This document shows positions 1 to 8,609 of a DNA stretch of 64,000 bases, in pieces. The DNA lies in assembly GCA_934500875.1 (NCBI GenBank), contig CAKSTL010000004.1, forward strand, positions 147,514 to 211,513, in the 5' to 3' direction. Position 1 is the first letter of the stretch. Each line of letters starts with the position of its first letter. Under the pieces are notes generated by a model, which had not been told where the DNA came from, searched no databases, and saw only the letters and a list, made by a program, of their open reading frames with translations. This DNA comes from an uncultured Clostridia bacterium (GTDB taxonomy: Bacteria; Bacillota; Clostridia; UMGS1810). The position numbers and the translations under genes were made by a program.

Positions 1-1120
1 GCTTTATATCCAATTCTTCATCATTTTTGCAAAGCGTTTCAAGAGCCTTGCAAAGCGATTCTATTTGAGCGTTCACCTCGTCAAGTTTTGCTTTTTTCTG
101 CGCATTTTCTTCATCAAGAATTTTTATTTTTTCGCAAAGCTCGCCGTTATCATTCTTTAACCGCTCAATATTTTCATTGTTGTGCGAAATTTCGCTTTTT
201 ATAAGCTCGATTTTATTTAAAAATCCGCCCTCGTTTTTTTCAAGCTCGTATTTTTGCTGATTAATCTGTGCACTTTTTTCGTTTTCGGTCTGCAAAAGCG
301 CAGTAAACTTTTCAACCTCCGAGTCAAGCTCGTTTTGCTTTTTTCGTGCGTCCTCAAGCTGAGAAAGAGTGATTTTAAGGTCATTTTCGCACTTTTTTGC
401 GTTTTCACGATATTTTTCTATGTTGATAATCGCAATATTTATTTCCAGAACTTTTAAAACTTCACGAAGGTCAAGATATTTTTTAGCCTTTTCGCTCTGG
501 ATTTTAAGCGGCCCCACCTGCGACGAAAGCTCCGACACAATATCCTTTATTCTCAAAAGATTTTCTTCGGTTTTGGCAAGCTTTTTTTCCGCCTCGTTTT
601 TTCGGTATTTATATTTGCTTATTCCTGCGGCTTCTTCGAAAATATGCCGTCTGTCCTCGGATTTTGACGATAAAATTTCGTCAATCTTGCCCTGACCGAC
701 AACCGAATATCCTTCCCTTCCTATGCCCGTATCCATAAAAAGCTCGTAAATATCCTTAAGACGGCAGGGAGATTTGTTTATAAAATATTCACCCTCGCCG
801 CTTCGGTGAACCCTTCTTGTAACGGTAACGGTGTCAAAATCAAGGTTTAATTTTCTGTCGGCATTATCCAGAATAATAGAAACTTCAGCAAAGCCAAGCG
901 GTTTTCGGTTTTGAGTGCCCGAAAAAATTACATCCTCCATCTTGCTGCCACGAAGGCTCTTTGCGCTCTGCTCGCCCATAACCCAGCGGATAGCGTCCGA
1001 AACGTTGCTTTTTCCGCTTCCGTTCGGCCCGACAATGGCGGTAATACCCTTGCCGAATTCCAATTCAATTTTGTCAGCAAAGGATTTAAACCCCTGCATA
1101 CAAATTCCCTTTAAATACAC
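1..1120 (-). CDS. smc: Chromosome segregation ATPase SMC, N-terminal part (cut by window edge)
   Basis: Codes for the N-terminal ATP-binding head and the start of the coiled coil of the condensin SMC, which compacts and segregates the chromosome with ScpA/ScpB. The Walker A motif GPNGSGKSN is visible near residue 35, after the typical opening MYLKGICMQGFKSFADK. The head motifs continue (a GREGYSVVGQGKI-type Q-loop region, a FEEAAGISKYKYRK region) into a Lys/Glu-rich heptad stretch. The gene is open at base 1, so about 370 of roughly 1,190 residues are present. A GTG at 1120 is the best start: it gives the family's normal N-terminus and follows an AAAAGGTG stretch. GTG at 1132 has no room for an SD. 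The gene has its own sigma-A promoter at 1185-1213, after the hydF terminator. Confidence 0.93.
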   Translation of the reverse strand, partial: MYLKGICMQGFKSFADKIELEFGKGITAIVGPNGSGKSNVSDAIRWVMGEQSAKSLRGSKMEDVIFSGTQNRKPLGFAEVSIILDNADRKLNLDFDTVTVTRRVHRSGEGEYFINKSPCRLKDIYELFMDTGIGREGYSVVGQGKIDEILSSKSEDRRHIFEEAAGISKYKYRKNEAEKKLAKTEENLLRIKDIVSELSSQVGPLKIQSEKAKKYLDLREVLKVLEINIAIINIEKYRENAKKCENDLKITLSQLEDARKKQNELDSEVEKFTALLQTENEKSAQINQQKYELEKNEGGFLNKIELIKSEISHNNENIERLKNDNGELCEKIKILDEENAQKKAKLDEVNAQIESLCKALETLCKNDEELDIK

Positions 1121-1184
1121 CTTAACAAACACACCTTTTATGTAAAATAAAAAATATAATCTATAATATTGTTTCCACTTAAAA

Positions 1185-1213
1185 ATTGTATCACAAATAA
1201 TAAATTATTTCAA
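1185..1213 (-). promoter_or_regulatory. Sigma-A promoter for smc
   Basis: On the minus strand, TTGAAA (1213-1208) and TACAAT (1190-1185) are separated by 17 bases, about 65 bases upstream of the smc start and downstream of the hydF terminator. Near-consensus match; transcription is not shown. Confidence 0.65.
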
Positions 1214-1255
1214 GTAAAATCACTCTCAATCATTTTTTAATTTGACAAAACTCCG

Positions 1256-1290
1256 AAAAAAAATACCTCTTGCAAATCCGGGCAAGAGGC
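1256..1290 (-). terminator. Intrinsic terminator after hydF
   Basis: Perfect 8-bp stem CCTCTTGC/GCAAGAGG (1266-1273 with 1282-1289) with an 8-base loop. On the minus strand it is followed by TA and a run of eight T (1263-1256). It separates hydF from smc. The 1121-1450 gap holds this terminator, the smc promoter and one inverted repeat, and no convincing gene. Confidence 0.8.
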
Positions 1291-1406
1291 AAAAAAAGAT
1301 GGAGTGGAATTTGATTATGATAAACAAATTTCCAGTATATAAAAAATATACAAATATATTGTAGCATACACTGTGCAAAAATTCTACAACTAATTGCAAA
1401 TTGGTG

Positions 1407-1445
1407 AATATTGCACAAAAGTTTTTTTGCAATTTGTGCAATATT
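1407..1445. repeat. 13-bp perfect inverted repeat downstream of hydF
   Basis: AATATTGCACAAA (1407-1419) and its exact reverse complement (1433-1445) flank a 13-base spacer, six bases after the hydF stop. It has no T-run of its own, so it may be a 3'-end stabilising hairpin or a protein site rather than a terminator. Confidence 0.6.
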
Positions 1446-1450
1446 TCGTA

Positions 1451-2653
1451 TTATTTATTGTGAAGCTCTACCATATCAAGTATACCGGTAAGCTTTGCAA
1501 TGGTAATTCCGAAGTTTGTAATCGGAATGTTTTTCTCCTTGCACATTGCAATTCTGCTTAAAATATGGCTTCTTGTAAACATACAGCCGCCGCAGTGAAT
1601 TACAAGGTCGTATTTCTTGTCAAGATTAAAATTTACACCCGAGCAAAAATCAATTCTGATATTTTTGCCTGCCTTTTTTCGCAGCATATTCGGAATTTTC
1701 ACCTTTGCAATGTCGCCGTCAAGAGTGGTGTGCGAACAAGCTTCGGCAATAAGAACGCTTGAATTTTCATTCAGCTTATCAATTGCCTCCGCACCTTTTT
1801 TGAACTCTTCAATATCGCCTTTATAGCTTGCAAAGAGAATGGAAAATGATGTAAGAATACTTTCTTTCGGCGCAAGGTCGTAAACCTGTTTAAATGCCTG
1901 CGAATCGCAGATTATAAGCTTTGGCGGTTTATTTAGTGCGTCAAGCGCAGCCTTCATTTTTTCCGCCGTAACAATCGTCACAACAGCCTTTTTGTCAAGC
2001 AGCTCACGGATTGTTTGAACCTGCGGAAGAATAAGCCGCCCTTTCGGCGCTTCAATATCCTGCGGAGCAACCAGCAGCACGCTGTCATTTTCGCCCGCAA
2101 GCACACCGGTAATTGAGATTTCGTCAAAATCCTTGGGCGAAATTTTAATTATTTTCTCAAACAGCAAATCAAGATTTATGCGTTTTTCGGCACTGACCTT
2201 AACAAAATCAACGCCCTTTTGCGAAACAAATTTTTCAATTTCCGAAGTATCGGATTCCAAATCCGTTTTATTTATAACGCAAAGACAGCTGACATTCTTC
2301 TTTTTTATCGCATATAACCAATCGGAATATACCGAAAAATCCTTTTCGTCCGCCGCAACGACAACAATCGCAATATCAGCCTTTGCAAGCACGTTTTTCG
2401 TCTTTTCTATACGCAGCGCACCAAGACTTCCGACATCATCAAAACCTGCAGTGTCGATAAGCGTACACGGACCTATCGGAAAAATTTCAAGAGCCTTGCT
2501 TACCGGGTCGGTGGTAGTTCCCAAAACGTCGCTGACAATTGAAATTTCCTGTTTTGCAAGCGCATTGATAAGCGACGACTTGCCGCTGTTGCGTTTGCCG
2601 AAGAATGCAATTTGTATTCTGTTTGCACTCGGCGTCGAGTTTAAATCTGCCAT
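1451..2653 (-). CDS. hydF: [FeFe]-hydrogenase maturation GTPase HydF
   Basis: HydF is the GTPase scaffold on which the di-iron subcluster of [FeFe]-hydrogenase is assembled with HydE and HydG before transfer to the apo-enzyme. The N-terminus reads MADLNSTPSANR, then a P-loop GKRNSGKSS, with NKTD as the G4 motif. The C-terminal third carries the cluster-binding Cys/His residues (ACSHTT and HCGGC). Length is 400 residues, normal for the family. The start at 2653 is chosen over ATG 2731 because AAGGGGTGA lies 8 bases upstream and the protein then begins at the conserved NSTPSANR. No hydE, hydG or hydrogenase gene lies in the window. A hairpin with a T-rich tail lies directly before its SD. Confidence 0.95.
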   Translation of the reverse strand: MADLNSTPSANRIQIAFFGKRNSGKSSLINALAKQEISIVSDVLGTTTDPVSKALEIFPIGPCTLIDTAGFDDVGSLGALRIEKTKNVLAKADIAIVVVAADEKDFSVYSDWLYAIKKKNVSCLCVINKTDLESDTSEIEKFVSQKGVDFVKVSAEKRINLDLLFEKIIKISPKDFDEISITGVLAGENDSVLLVAPQDIEAPKGRLILPQVQTIRELLDKKAVVTIVTAEKMKAALDALNKPPKLIICDSQAFKQVYDLAPKESILTSFSILFASYKGDIEEFKKGAEAIDKLNENSSVLIAEACSHTTLDGDIAKVKIPNMLRKKAGKNIRIDFCSGVNFNLDKKYDLVIHCGGCMFTRSHILSRIAMCKEKNIPITNFGITIAKLTGILDMVELHNK

Positions 2654-2670
2654 ATAAAAATCACCCCTTA

Positions 2671-2712
2671 AAAATAAAACAACTCTGCTGCCGAAAAAAC
2701 GGCGACAGAGTT
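2671..2712 (-). terminator. Hairpin between dacF and hydF (terminator or attenuator)
   Basis: Arms AACTCTG and CAGAGTT (2681-2687 with 2706-2712) continue, after a two-base mismatch, into GCCG/CGGC around a six-base loop. The minus-strand tail is GTTTTATTTTT (2680-2671) and runs straight into the hydF SD. It most likely ends the dacF transcript. Because it sits in the hydF leader it could also act as an attenuator if transcription starts upstream. Confidence 0.6.
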
Positions 2713-2779
2713 TAACACCTTTGTTAAGCATTTTACCGTATCGCCTTAAAGTCAGAAAAACTCTTTCTTTTCGGAGAAT

Positions 2780-4030
2780 TTACATATTATAGTATTTGTA
2801 ATTTGAATTGATTCTTTCTTTTCTCTGTTTTTCGGCAATTCTCTTTTTGTTGCGCCTGTTTATGTAAATAAGAAGAATTATAAACAGTACAATGAAAATT
2901 ATTACAAGATAGAGAAGGATTGTAAAAATCAGCTTTAATCCTCTTAAAACCGCAGCGCCGAAACTACCGCTTTTTTCCGCAACCGTGCCGATTTTTTGAG
3001 TAACGTCATTTTCACCACCCTTAAGCGTTATAAAAATTTCGCCGTTCACAACATCTACGCTCTGAGTAAGATTTTCACGCTTAACGTCAGTCGGAAGAAC
3101 AATCACAAAATCGTTTTGAATATCGGCATACTCGCTTTTTTTAAGCTTTACCATACCCTTAAGGTCGTCCTTGCTTATCACAAATCTGTAAAAACTGCCG
3201 AAGCCGTAATCCAGAAGGATTTTTGTGTCGTTATACTGCTTGAATCTGTTCTCGTGACCGAGCGTTACAACAATAAGATTTCTGTCGTCCTTTTTTGCAA
3301 CGGTGACAAGCGTTGCCCTTGCCGCATTTGTATAGCCTGTTTTTCCGAAAATAACGCCCTGATAATACTGCGCCGTGTCCTTATCCATCATTCTGTGGCT
3401 TGTAGCCATTTCCAAATCTTCTTTTCGGACGCTGTTTTTATGAAGCGTATATTTAACCTCGCCGGCAACACTCATAATCTTTTCATTCTGCGAAGCCGCC
3501 CTTGCAATAAGCATCATATCATATGCCGTTGTGTAATGATTATCATCGGTAAGTCCCGTAGGATTTGCAAAATGCGTATTGTTTGCGCCAAGCTCTTTTG
3601 CACGGTTGTTCATAAGCTCAACAAACTTGTCAACCGAGCCGCTTACGTGGCACGCAAGCAAAACCGCCGCATCATTTGCCGACCTTAAATATGTAGCCAT
3701 AAATGCGTCCTTAACGCTTATTTCCTCGCCCTGACGAAAATCTGCAATAACAGCGTCGGACGGCATAGACAAAAGGCAATTGTTATCCACAACAAACCTG
3801 TCGTCAAAATTGCAGTTTTCCGCAGTAAGCAAAAGCGTCATAATTTTTGTTATGCTTGCCGGGTGCATTTTTTTGTTTGCGTCTTTTTCAAACAAAACCG
3901 AATTCTGGTCAACGTCAAACAAAATTGCCGAATCGGATTCCACGCTGATTGACGCAGCGCAAAATGCCTCCGAAAAAGATGACACTACTATTAAAAAAAG
4001 GAAAATGAGTGCTAAAATCCTTTTTTTCAT
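2780..4030 (-). CDS. dacF: D-alanyl-D-alanine carboxypeptidase (DacF/DacA type, peptidase S11)
   Basis: Low-molecular-weight penicillin-binding protein that removes the terminal D-Ala from peptidoglycan stem peptides at the outer membrane face. It has an N-terminal signal peptide (hydrophobic residues 5-22, FCA cleavage region). The three S11 active-site motifs are in order: SITK (SxxK), SAN (SxN) and KTG in FGKTGYTN. After a C-terminal beta domain there is a transmembrane helix near residues 365-390 followed by a Lys/Arg-rich tail, so it is anchored at both ends. Length is 416 residues. GGAGGAAATATA precedes the ATG. Assigned DacF rather than DacA only because DacF adjoins the spoIIA operon in Bacillus; here spoIIA is about 5 kb away, so the symbol is tentative. 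Confidence 0.85.
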   Translation of the reverse strand: MKKRILALIFLFLIVVSSFSEAFCAASISVESDSAILFDVDQNSVLFEKDANKKMHPASITKIMTLLLTAENCNFDDRFVVDNNCLLSMPSDAVIADFRQGEEISVKDAFMATYLRSANDAAVLLACHVSGSVDKFVELMNNRAKELGANNTHFANPTGLTDDNHYTTAYDMMLIARAASQNEKIMSVAGEVKYTLHKNSVRKEDLEMATSHRMMDKDTAQYYQGVIFGKTGYTNAARATLVTVAKKDDRNLIVVTLGHENRFKQYNDTKILLDYGFGSFYRFVISKDDLKGMVKLKKSEYADIQNDFVIVLPTDVKRENLTQSVDVVNGEIFITLKGGENDVTQKIGTVAEKSGSFGAAVLRGLKLIFTILLYLVIIFIVLFIILLIYINRRNKKRIAEKQRKERINSNYKYYNM

Positions 4031-4074
4031 TATATTTCCTCCGAAAAATATGTAAATTGATATTATTATTTACT

Positions 4075-4103
4075 ATAATAACACATTTTTTTACTTAATA
4101 CAA
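4075..4103 (-). promoter_or_regulatory. Sigma-A promoter for the D-Ala-D-Ala carboxypeptidase
   Basis: TTGTAT (4103-4098) and TATTAT (4080-4075) with a 17-base spacer on the minus strand, about 45 bases before the start codon. Confidence 0.6.
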
Positions 4104-4143
4104 CCAAAATTTCATTTTTGTAATATTGTCTTAAAATTCAGCC

Positions 4144-4172
4144 TTGCCACAGAGGCAAATTAGTGATATACT
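4144..4172 (+). promoter_or_regulatory. Sigma-A promoter for the PAP2 gene
   Basis: TTGCCA (4144-4149) and TATACT (4167-4172) with a 17-base spacer, followed by GGAGG and a TTG start at 4193. Confidence 0.65.
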
Positions 4173-4192
4173 AACAAGCGGAGGCGATAAAT

Positions 4193-4774
4193 TTGAACTT
4201 TGAATTTGCGATTTTAAACTTTATACAGCAAAATATGCGCTGCGGCTTTCTTGATAATGTTATGCCACAGATTTCAGCGCTCGGCAACGGCGGAATTGCG
4301 TGGATAATTTTTACAATAGTTATGCTGTCTTTAAAAAGTGTGCGCAAATACGGCTTTTATATGGCGGTGTCGCTTGTAATTATGCTTGTTGTGTGCAACA
4401 TAACGTTAAAGCCGCTTATTGCAAGAGTAAGACCGTTTATATATACCGATATAAAGCTCATTATTGATAAACCGAACGACTTTTCTTTTCCGTCGGGTCA
4501 CACCATGGTGTCATTCTCTGCCGCAACAGCGTATTTTATGTGCTATCGTAGCCGAAAAAAAGACGGTGTTCACACTGTTTTTGACACCAAGACAGCAGTT
4601 TTTATAACGTTTGCTGCTGCGGTTCTGATTGCATTTTCACGGCTTTATCTTTACGTTCACTTTCCCACAGACGTCCTTGCGGCAATTGTCTTGGGCATAA
4701 TCGACGGCATTGTGTCGGCAAAAATTGTTGAAAAAATAATAGCCTTACGGGCAAAAAAATGCAGCGGCATTTAA
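4193..4774 (+). CDS. PAP2-superfamily membrane phosphatase
   Basis: Integral-membrane acid phosphatase of the PAP2 / undecaprenyl- or phosphatidylglycerol-phosphate phosphatase type. All three catalytic motifs are present: KPLIARVRP (KxxxxxxRP form), PSGHT, and SRLYLYVHFPTD (SRxxxxxHxxxD). They are interleaved with about five hydrophobic segments in 193 residues. The start is TTG, with GGAGG 8 bases upstream and a clear promoter. The gene stands alone between divergent dacF and convergent argG. Substrate cannot be told from sequence: undecaprenyl pyrophosphate recycling (BcrC-like) or lipid phosphate hydrolysis are both possible. Confidence 0.88.
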   Translation: MNFEFAILNFIQQNMRCGFLDNVMPQISALGNGGIAWIIFTIVMLSLKSVRKYGFYMAVSLVIMLVVCNITLKPLIARVRPFIYTDIKLIIDKPNDFSFPSGHTMVSFSAATAYFMCYRSRKKDGVHTVFDTKTAVFITFAAAVLIAFSRLYLYVHFPTDVLAAIVLGIIDGIVSAKIVEKIIALRAKKCSGI

Positions 4775-4800
4775 AATTTTTCTATTTTTAACTGTAATAC

Positions 4801-4835
4801 AAAAACGGGATGCAAATTTTTTGCATCCCGTTTTT
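4801..4835. terminator. Bidirectional terminator between the PAP2 gene and argG
   Basis: Near-perfect palindrome: five A, CGGGATGCAA, a short T-rich loop, TTGCATCCCG, five T. It can terminate the PAP2 gene on plus and argG on minus. Confidence 0.85.
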
Positions 4836-4837
4836 AA

Positions 4838-6055
4838 TCAGTTACTTTTGTTTTTTTCGTTCATAAGAGCCCTTACCTTAAGCGGCAAACCGAAGAGATT
4901 GATAAATCCTTCCGCATCCTTGTGGCTGTAAAGCTCGTGGCTGTCACCGAACGACGCTATATCCTCGTTATAGAGCGAATATTTCGACTTAGCGCCGGCA
5001 GGAGAAATGTGACCTTTATAAAGCTTTAATTTCACTTCGCCGGTAACGGTTTGCTGAGTTGAGTCAACAAATGCCGAAAGCGCTTCCCTGAGAGGCGTAA
5101 ACCATTTTCCGTCATATACAAGCTCAGCGAATTTGATTGCCGCCTGACGTTTAAACGCCTGCGTATCCCTGTCAAGACACAAATATTCAAGCTCGTCGTG
5201 CGCCGCATAAAGAATTGTTCCGCCCGGGGTTTCATACACTCCCCTTGATTTCATACCCACAAGCCTGTCCTCAACAATATCAGCAATGCCAATTCCGTAT
5301 TCGCCGCCGACTTTATTAAGCTCTTCAACCAAAGCAAGCGGAGAGTAATTTTTGCCGTCAATCGAAACAGGCTCGCCTTTTTCAAATCCGATTGTAATAT
5401 ATTTGGGGGTATCAGGTGTTTTTTCGGGCGGAGTTGTAAGTTTCAAGAGATTGTCAAGCTGAGGCTCGTTCCACGGGTTCTCCAAATCCATACCCTCGTG
5501 GCTTATATGCCATACGTTTCTGTCACGTGAATACAAATCCTTTTTAGTAACGGGAATTTCTATGCCGTTTTTCTCGGCGTAGTCAACAGCGTCCTCCCTC
5601 GATTTAATATCCCAGATTCGCCAGGGAGCAATAATTTTAAGTTCGGGTGCAAGCGCTTTTATGGTAAGCTCAAACCTTACCTGGTCGTTGCCCTTACCTG
5701 TTGCGCCGTGACAAATTGCAACTGCGCCCTCTTTTTTTGCAACCTCAACAAGTTTTTTTGCAATAATCGGACGTGCGTGCGACGTTCCGAGGAGATATTT
5801 TCCTTCATAAACCGCACCTGCTTTAAGCGTCGGGAAAATATAATCCTTAACATATCCTTCTTTTAAGTCAGCAATATATAATTTTGATGCGCCTGCTTTT
5901 TTTGCTCTTTCCTCAAGACCTTCCGTTTCTTTGCCCTGACCGACGTCGCCGCAAACCGCTATAACCTCGTAATCGTAATTTTCAATTAACCAGTGGATGA
6001 TAATTGATGTATCAAGTCCGCCGGAATAAGCTAAAACAACTTTTTCTTTTGCCAT
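4838..6055 (-). CDS. argG: Argininosuccinate synthase
   Basis: Joins citrulline and aspartate, with ATP, to argininosuccinate, the penultimate step of arginine synthesis. The N-terminus [13 protein letters not shown] carries the ATP-pyrophosphatase P-loop. Family signatures [10 protein letters not shown] and [14 protein letters not shown] are intact. Length 405 residues is normal. argH is not adjacent. The start ATG has GGAGG about 10 bases upstream. The promoter region is rich in palindromes that look like arginine-repressor sites, so ArgR control is likely. Confidence 0.97.
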   Translation of the reverse strand: MAKEKVVLAYSGGLDTSIIIHWLIENYDYEVIAVCGDVGQGKETEGLEERAKKAGASKLYIADLKEGYVKDYIFPTLKAGAVYEGKYLLGTSHARPIIAKKLVEVAKKEGAVAICHGATGKGNDQVRFELTIKALAPELKIIAPWRIWDIKSREDAVDYAEKNGIEIPVTKKDLYSRDRNVWHISHEGMDLENPWNEPQLDNLLKLTTPPEKTPDTPKYITIGFEKGEPVSIDGKNYSPLALVEELNKVGGEYGIGIADIVEDRLVGMKSRGVYETPGGTILYAAHDELEYLCLDRDTQAFKRQAAIKFAELVYDGKWFTPLREALSAFVDSTQQTVTGEVKLKLYKGHISPAGAKSKYSLYNEDIASFGDSHELYSHKDAEGFINLFGLPLKVRALMNEKNKSN

Positions 6056-6088
6056 CTTGATTTTCCTCCAATTTGTGTTAAAATATAA

Positions 6089-6226
6089 GTATATTATACA
6101 TTAAATTCTGCGCATTTCAAGAGCATTTTCGCAAAATCGTGTATATTATACAATTTTTAATAAAAAGAAAGGTGCATAATAGGCATAAATATACATAATA
6201 TACATATGTATACTGCATAATATGCA
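6089..6226. promoter_or_regulatory. Cluster of palindromic sites between argG and ruvC (possible ArgR boxes)
   Basis: GTATATTATACA occurs twice (6089-6100 and 6141-6152). Further on are a perfect 14-bp palindrome TATACATATGTATA (6199-6212) and TGCATAATATGCA (6214-6226). The pattern of AT-rich, roughly symmetric sites around an arginine-biosynthesis promoter is what ArgR/AhrC operators look like in Firmicutes; the exact consensus here is inferred. The last two sites lie closer to ruvC than to argG. Confidence 0.5.
6093..6120 (-). promoter_or_regulatory. argG promoter overlapped by a palindromic operator
   Basis: TTGAAA (6120-6115) and TATAAT (6098-6093), 16 bases apart, about 38 bases before argG. 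The -10 box lies inside the palindrome-like GTATATTATACA at 6089-6100, so a repressor bound there would block RNA polymerase. Confidence 0.65.
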
Positions 6227-6231
6227 AAAAT

Positions 6232-6729
6232 GTGAATATGATTATTCTCGGAATTGACCCCGGTATTGCAATTGTGGGCTACGGTGTGGTAGAATATAGA
6301 GGTAATAAATTTAAAACGTTAAGTTACGGCGCTATAACTACCCCAGCAGATATGAAGGTGAAAGACAGGCTCAAAATTATATACGACGGTGTAATTGACA
6401 TAATACGTCTGCACAAGCCTGATTGCATTGCGATTGAAGAGCTTTTTTACAATAACAACGCAAAAACGGTTATAAATGTTGCGCAGGGCCGTGCAATGCC
6501 CTATCTCGCCGCCGCAAATACCAATCTTGAAATTTACGAATACACTCCGCTGCAAGTTAAACAGGCTGTTGCAGGATACGGCAGGGCTGAAAAAAAACAG
6601 GTTCAGCAGATGACGAAAATACTTTTAAACCTCGAAAAAATTCCGAAGCCCGACGACACTGCCGACGCACTTGCAATTGCGGTTTGCCACGCACATTCGT
6701 TTCGGATGAACGAAAAAACTTATATATAA
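6232..6729 (+). CDS. ruvC: Crossover junction endodeoxyribonuclease RuvC
   Basis: Holliday-junction resolvase that cuts junctions processed by RuvAB. The RNase-H-like fold is shown by IILGIDPGIA (first catalytic Asp), AIEELFYNNNAKT (Glu) and DDTADALAIAVCHAH (final acidic residues). 165 residues from GTG 6232, or 163 from ATG 6238, which gives the usual opening MIILGIDPG. Neither start has a visible Shine-Dalgarno, unlike almost every other gene here. First gene of ruvC-ruvA-ruvB. Confidence 0.95.
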   Translation: MNMIILGIDPGIAIVGYGVVEYRGNKFKTLSYGAITTPADMKVKDRLKIIYDGVIDIIRLHKPDCIAIEELFYNNNAKTVINVAQGRAMPYLAAANTNLEIYEYTPLQVKQAVAGYGRAEKKQVQQMTKILLNLEKIPKPDDTADALAIAVCHAHSFRMNEKTYI

Positions 6730-6747
6730 TTTACTAAGGAGAGCTTT

Positions 6748-7353
6748 ATGTTCAGCTATTTAAAAGGTTTTTTGACTCAAAAAGGTCAGAATTTTGTTGT
6801 TATTGACGTTTCCGGCATTGGATTTAAGGTTTACACGTCGCTCACCTCGCTTCAGAGTATCGGCGCAAATGCCGAAAATACACCCGTCACTTTTTATACA
6901 TATATGTATATCAAGGAAGGAATTATGGATTTATACGGTTTTTCAACCGCAGAAGAACTTAATATGTTTGAGCTTCTGATTTCGGTATCGGGCGTCGGGG
7001 CAAAGGGCGCAATTGCAATTTTGTCCTCGCTCACGCCGCAAAAACTTGCGGTAAGCCTTGTTACCAATGATGTGTCCTCAATAAAAAAAGCATCGGGAAT
7101 AGGCCCCAAAACGGCGCAGCGCATTATTCTCGAACTTAAAGACAAAATCAAAAACGAAGAGCTTGTTGCCGCACAGGAGGATACGTGTATTTCGGACGGT
7201 ATTTCGCTTACCGACGCACATTCTGAGGCAGTGAGCGCACTTATTGTTTTGGGATATTCAAAAATTGAGGCTGAAAATGCAGTTGCAAAGGCGCCGAAGG
7301 ATTTAAACAATGCAGAGGACATCATCAAAGCGGCTCTGAAGGCGCTTATTTAA
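6748..7353 (+). CDS. ruvA: Holliday junction branch migration protein RuvA
   Basis: Forms the tetrameric clamp that binds four-way junctions and loads the RuvB motor. The N-terminal OB domain opens MFSYLKGFL. Two helix-hairpin-helix motifs follow (LISVSGVGAKGAIAIL and KASGIGPKTAQRII). The C-terminal domain III (residues about 150-200) contacts RuvB. 201 residues. AAGGAGAG precedes the ATG, 18 bases after ruvC. Confidence 0.97.
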   Translation: MFSYLKGFLTQKGQNFVVIDVSGIGFKVYTSLTSLQSIGANAENTPVTFYTYMYIKEGIMDLYGFSTAEELNMFELLISVSGVGAKGAIAILSSLTPQKLAVSLVTNDVSSIKKASGIGPKTAQRIILELKDKIKNEELVAAQEDTCISDGISLTDAHSEAVSALIVLGYSKIEAENAVAKAPKDLNNAEDIIKAALKALI

Positions 7354-7371
7354 CTTTGAAAGGATAAAAAT

Positions 7372-8379
7372 ATGGATTTTAACGAAAGAATTGTCACGTC
7401 GGATTTTATTGATGAAGATATTGACATTGAAACAAGCCTCCGTCCAAAACATCTGGACGAATATGTGGGTCAGGACAAAATTAAAGAAAACCTCTCGGTC
7501 TATATCAAGGCGGCAAAAGAGAGGAACGAAGCGCTTGACCACGTTCTCTTATACGGCCCGCCGGGACTTGGAAAAACCACTCTTTCAAACATTATCGCAA
7601 ACGAAATGGGTGTAAACATAAGAATTACAAGCGGCCCTGCAATTGAAAAGCCCGGCGATTTGGCAGGAATTTTAACAAATCTTGCCGAGCACGACGTTTT
7701 GTTTATTGACGAAATTCACCGTCTGAGCGCAAGCGTTGAAGAAATTTTATACCCTGCAATGGAGGATTTTTCGCTCGATATTATAATCGGCAAAGGCCCG
7801 AGCGCACGCTCTATAAGGCTTGACCTTCCTAAATTTACGCTTATCGGCGCAACAACCAAGGCAGGAAGAATTACTTCTCCCCTTCGTGACCGATTCGGCG
7901 TTCTTGCACGGCTTGAGCTTTACACAAACGACCATCTTAAACAGATTGTTGAAAGAAGCGCAAAAATTTTAAACGTTAGCATAGATTCGGACGGCGCATA
8001 CGAAATAGCCTCACGCTCACGAGGGACGCCGAGAATTGCAAACCGTCTTTTAAAGCGTGTGCGTGATTTCGGTCAGGTTTACGGCGACGGCACGGTTACG
8101 AAAAAAATTGCACAGCTTGCTCTTGAAAAAATAGAGGTTGATAAAATCGGGCTTGACTGCACCGATGCCAATATGATAAAATCAATGATTAAAAACTTCG
8201 GCGGCGGACCCGTCGGGCTTGATACGCTTGCCGCAACAATCGGCGAGGACGCAAACACAATCGAAGATGTTTACGAGCCTTATCTTCTTCAGCTCGGCTT
8301 TATAAATCGCACTCCGAGGGGAAGAATTGTTACAAAATCGGCATACGACCACTTCGGCATACCGTTTGACAAAGAGTAG
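7372..8379 (+). CDS. ruvB: Holliday junction branch migration helicase RuvB
   Basis: AAA+ motor that drives branch migration with RuvA. Walker [11 protein letters not shown], Walker B LFIDEIHR, sensor 1 GATTKAG and the arginine-finger region SPLRDRFG are all present. The C-terminal winged helix ends near DHFGIPF. 335 residues. Follows ruvA by 18 bases with AAAGGA before the ATG. A hairpin at 8433-8475 closes the operon. Confidence 0.97.
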   Translation: MDFNERIVTSDFIDEDIDIETSLRPKHLDEYVGQDKIKENLSVYIKAAKERNEALDHVLLYGPPGLGKTTLSNIIANEMGVNIRITSGPAIEKPGDLAGILTNLAEHDVLFIDEIHRLSASVEEILYPAMEDFSLDIIIGKGPSARSIRLDLPKFTLIGATTKAGRITSPLRDRFGVLARLELYTNDHLKQIVERSAKILNVSIDSDGAYEIASRSRGTPRIANRLLKRVRDFGQVYGDGTVTKKIAQLALEKIEVDKIGLDCTDANMIKSMIKNFGGGPVGLDTLAATIGEDANTIEDVYEPYLLQLGFINRTPRGRIVTKSAYDHFGIPFDKE

Positions 8380-8432
8380 CCTTTTTCGCATAATACGGCA
8401 TTGCCGTTGGTATTGAAAAACAAAAAATTCAA

Positions 8433-8475
8433 AACGGACTGAGTTTTTATTACAAACTTCAGTCCGTTGTTTTGT
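8433..8475 (+). terminator. Terminator after ruvB
   Basis: 10-bp stem AACGGACTGA (8433-8442) with TCAGTCCGTT (8459-8468), extended inside by GTTT/AAAC, followed by GTTTTG. The T tail is short. Confidence 0.6.
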
Positions 8476-8482
8476 ATAAACA

Positions 8483-8555
8483 AAAAGCCGTCTTATATTT
8501 TTCATACCATCCATCCCAAAACAAGTCTTAGTAATTAAAATATACAACGGCTTTT
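8483..8555 (-). terminator. Long composite hairpin after sigF
   Basis: AAAAGCCGT (8483-8491) pairs with ACGGCTTTT (8547-8555). After a two-base internal loop TATATTTT (8494-8501) pairs with AAAATATA (8537-8544), leaving a 35-base loop. On the minus strand the last arm runs into TTTTTGTTT, so it can end the spoIIA transcript. The gap between ruvB and sigF holds only this and the ruvB terminator. Confidence 0.5.
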
Positions 8556-8609
8556 ATGCTTCTTCAACTCTAATTTTTTCACCCTTTTAGTAATATTACA
8601 CTTTCTCTT

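Noticed and set aside
1226..1441. 71-codon minus-strand ORF downstream of hydF
   Set aside because: It lies across the hydF terminator and the inverted repeat, has no SD, and its composition is that of AT-rich non-coding DNA.
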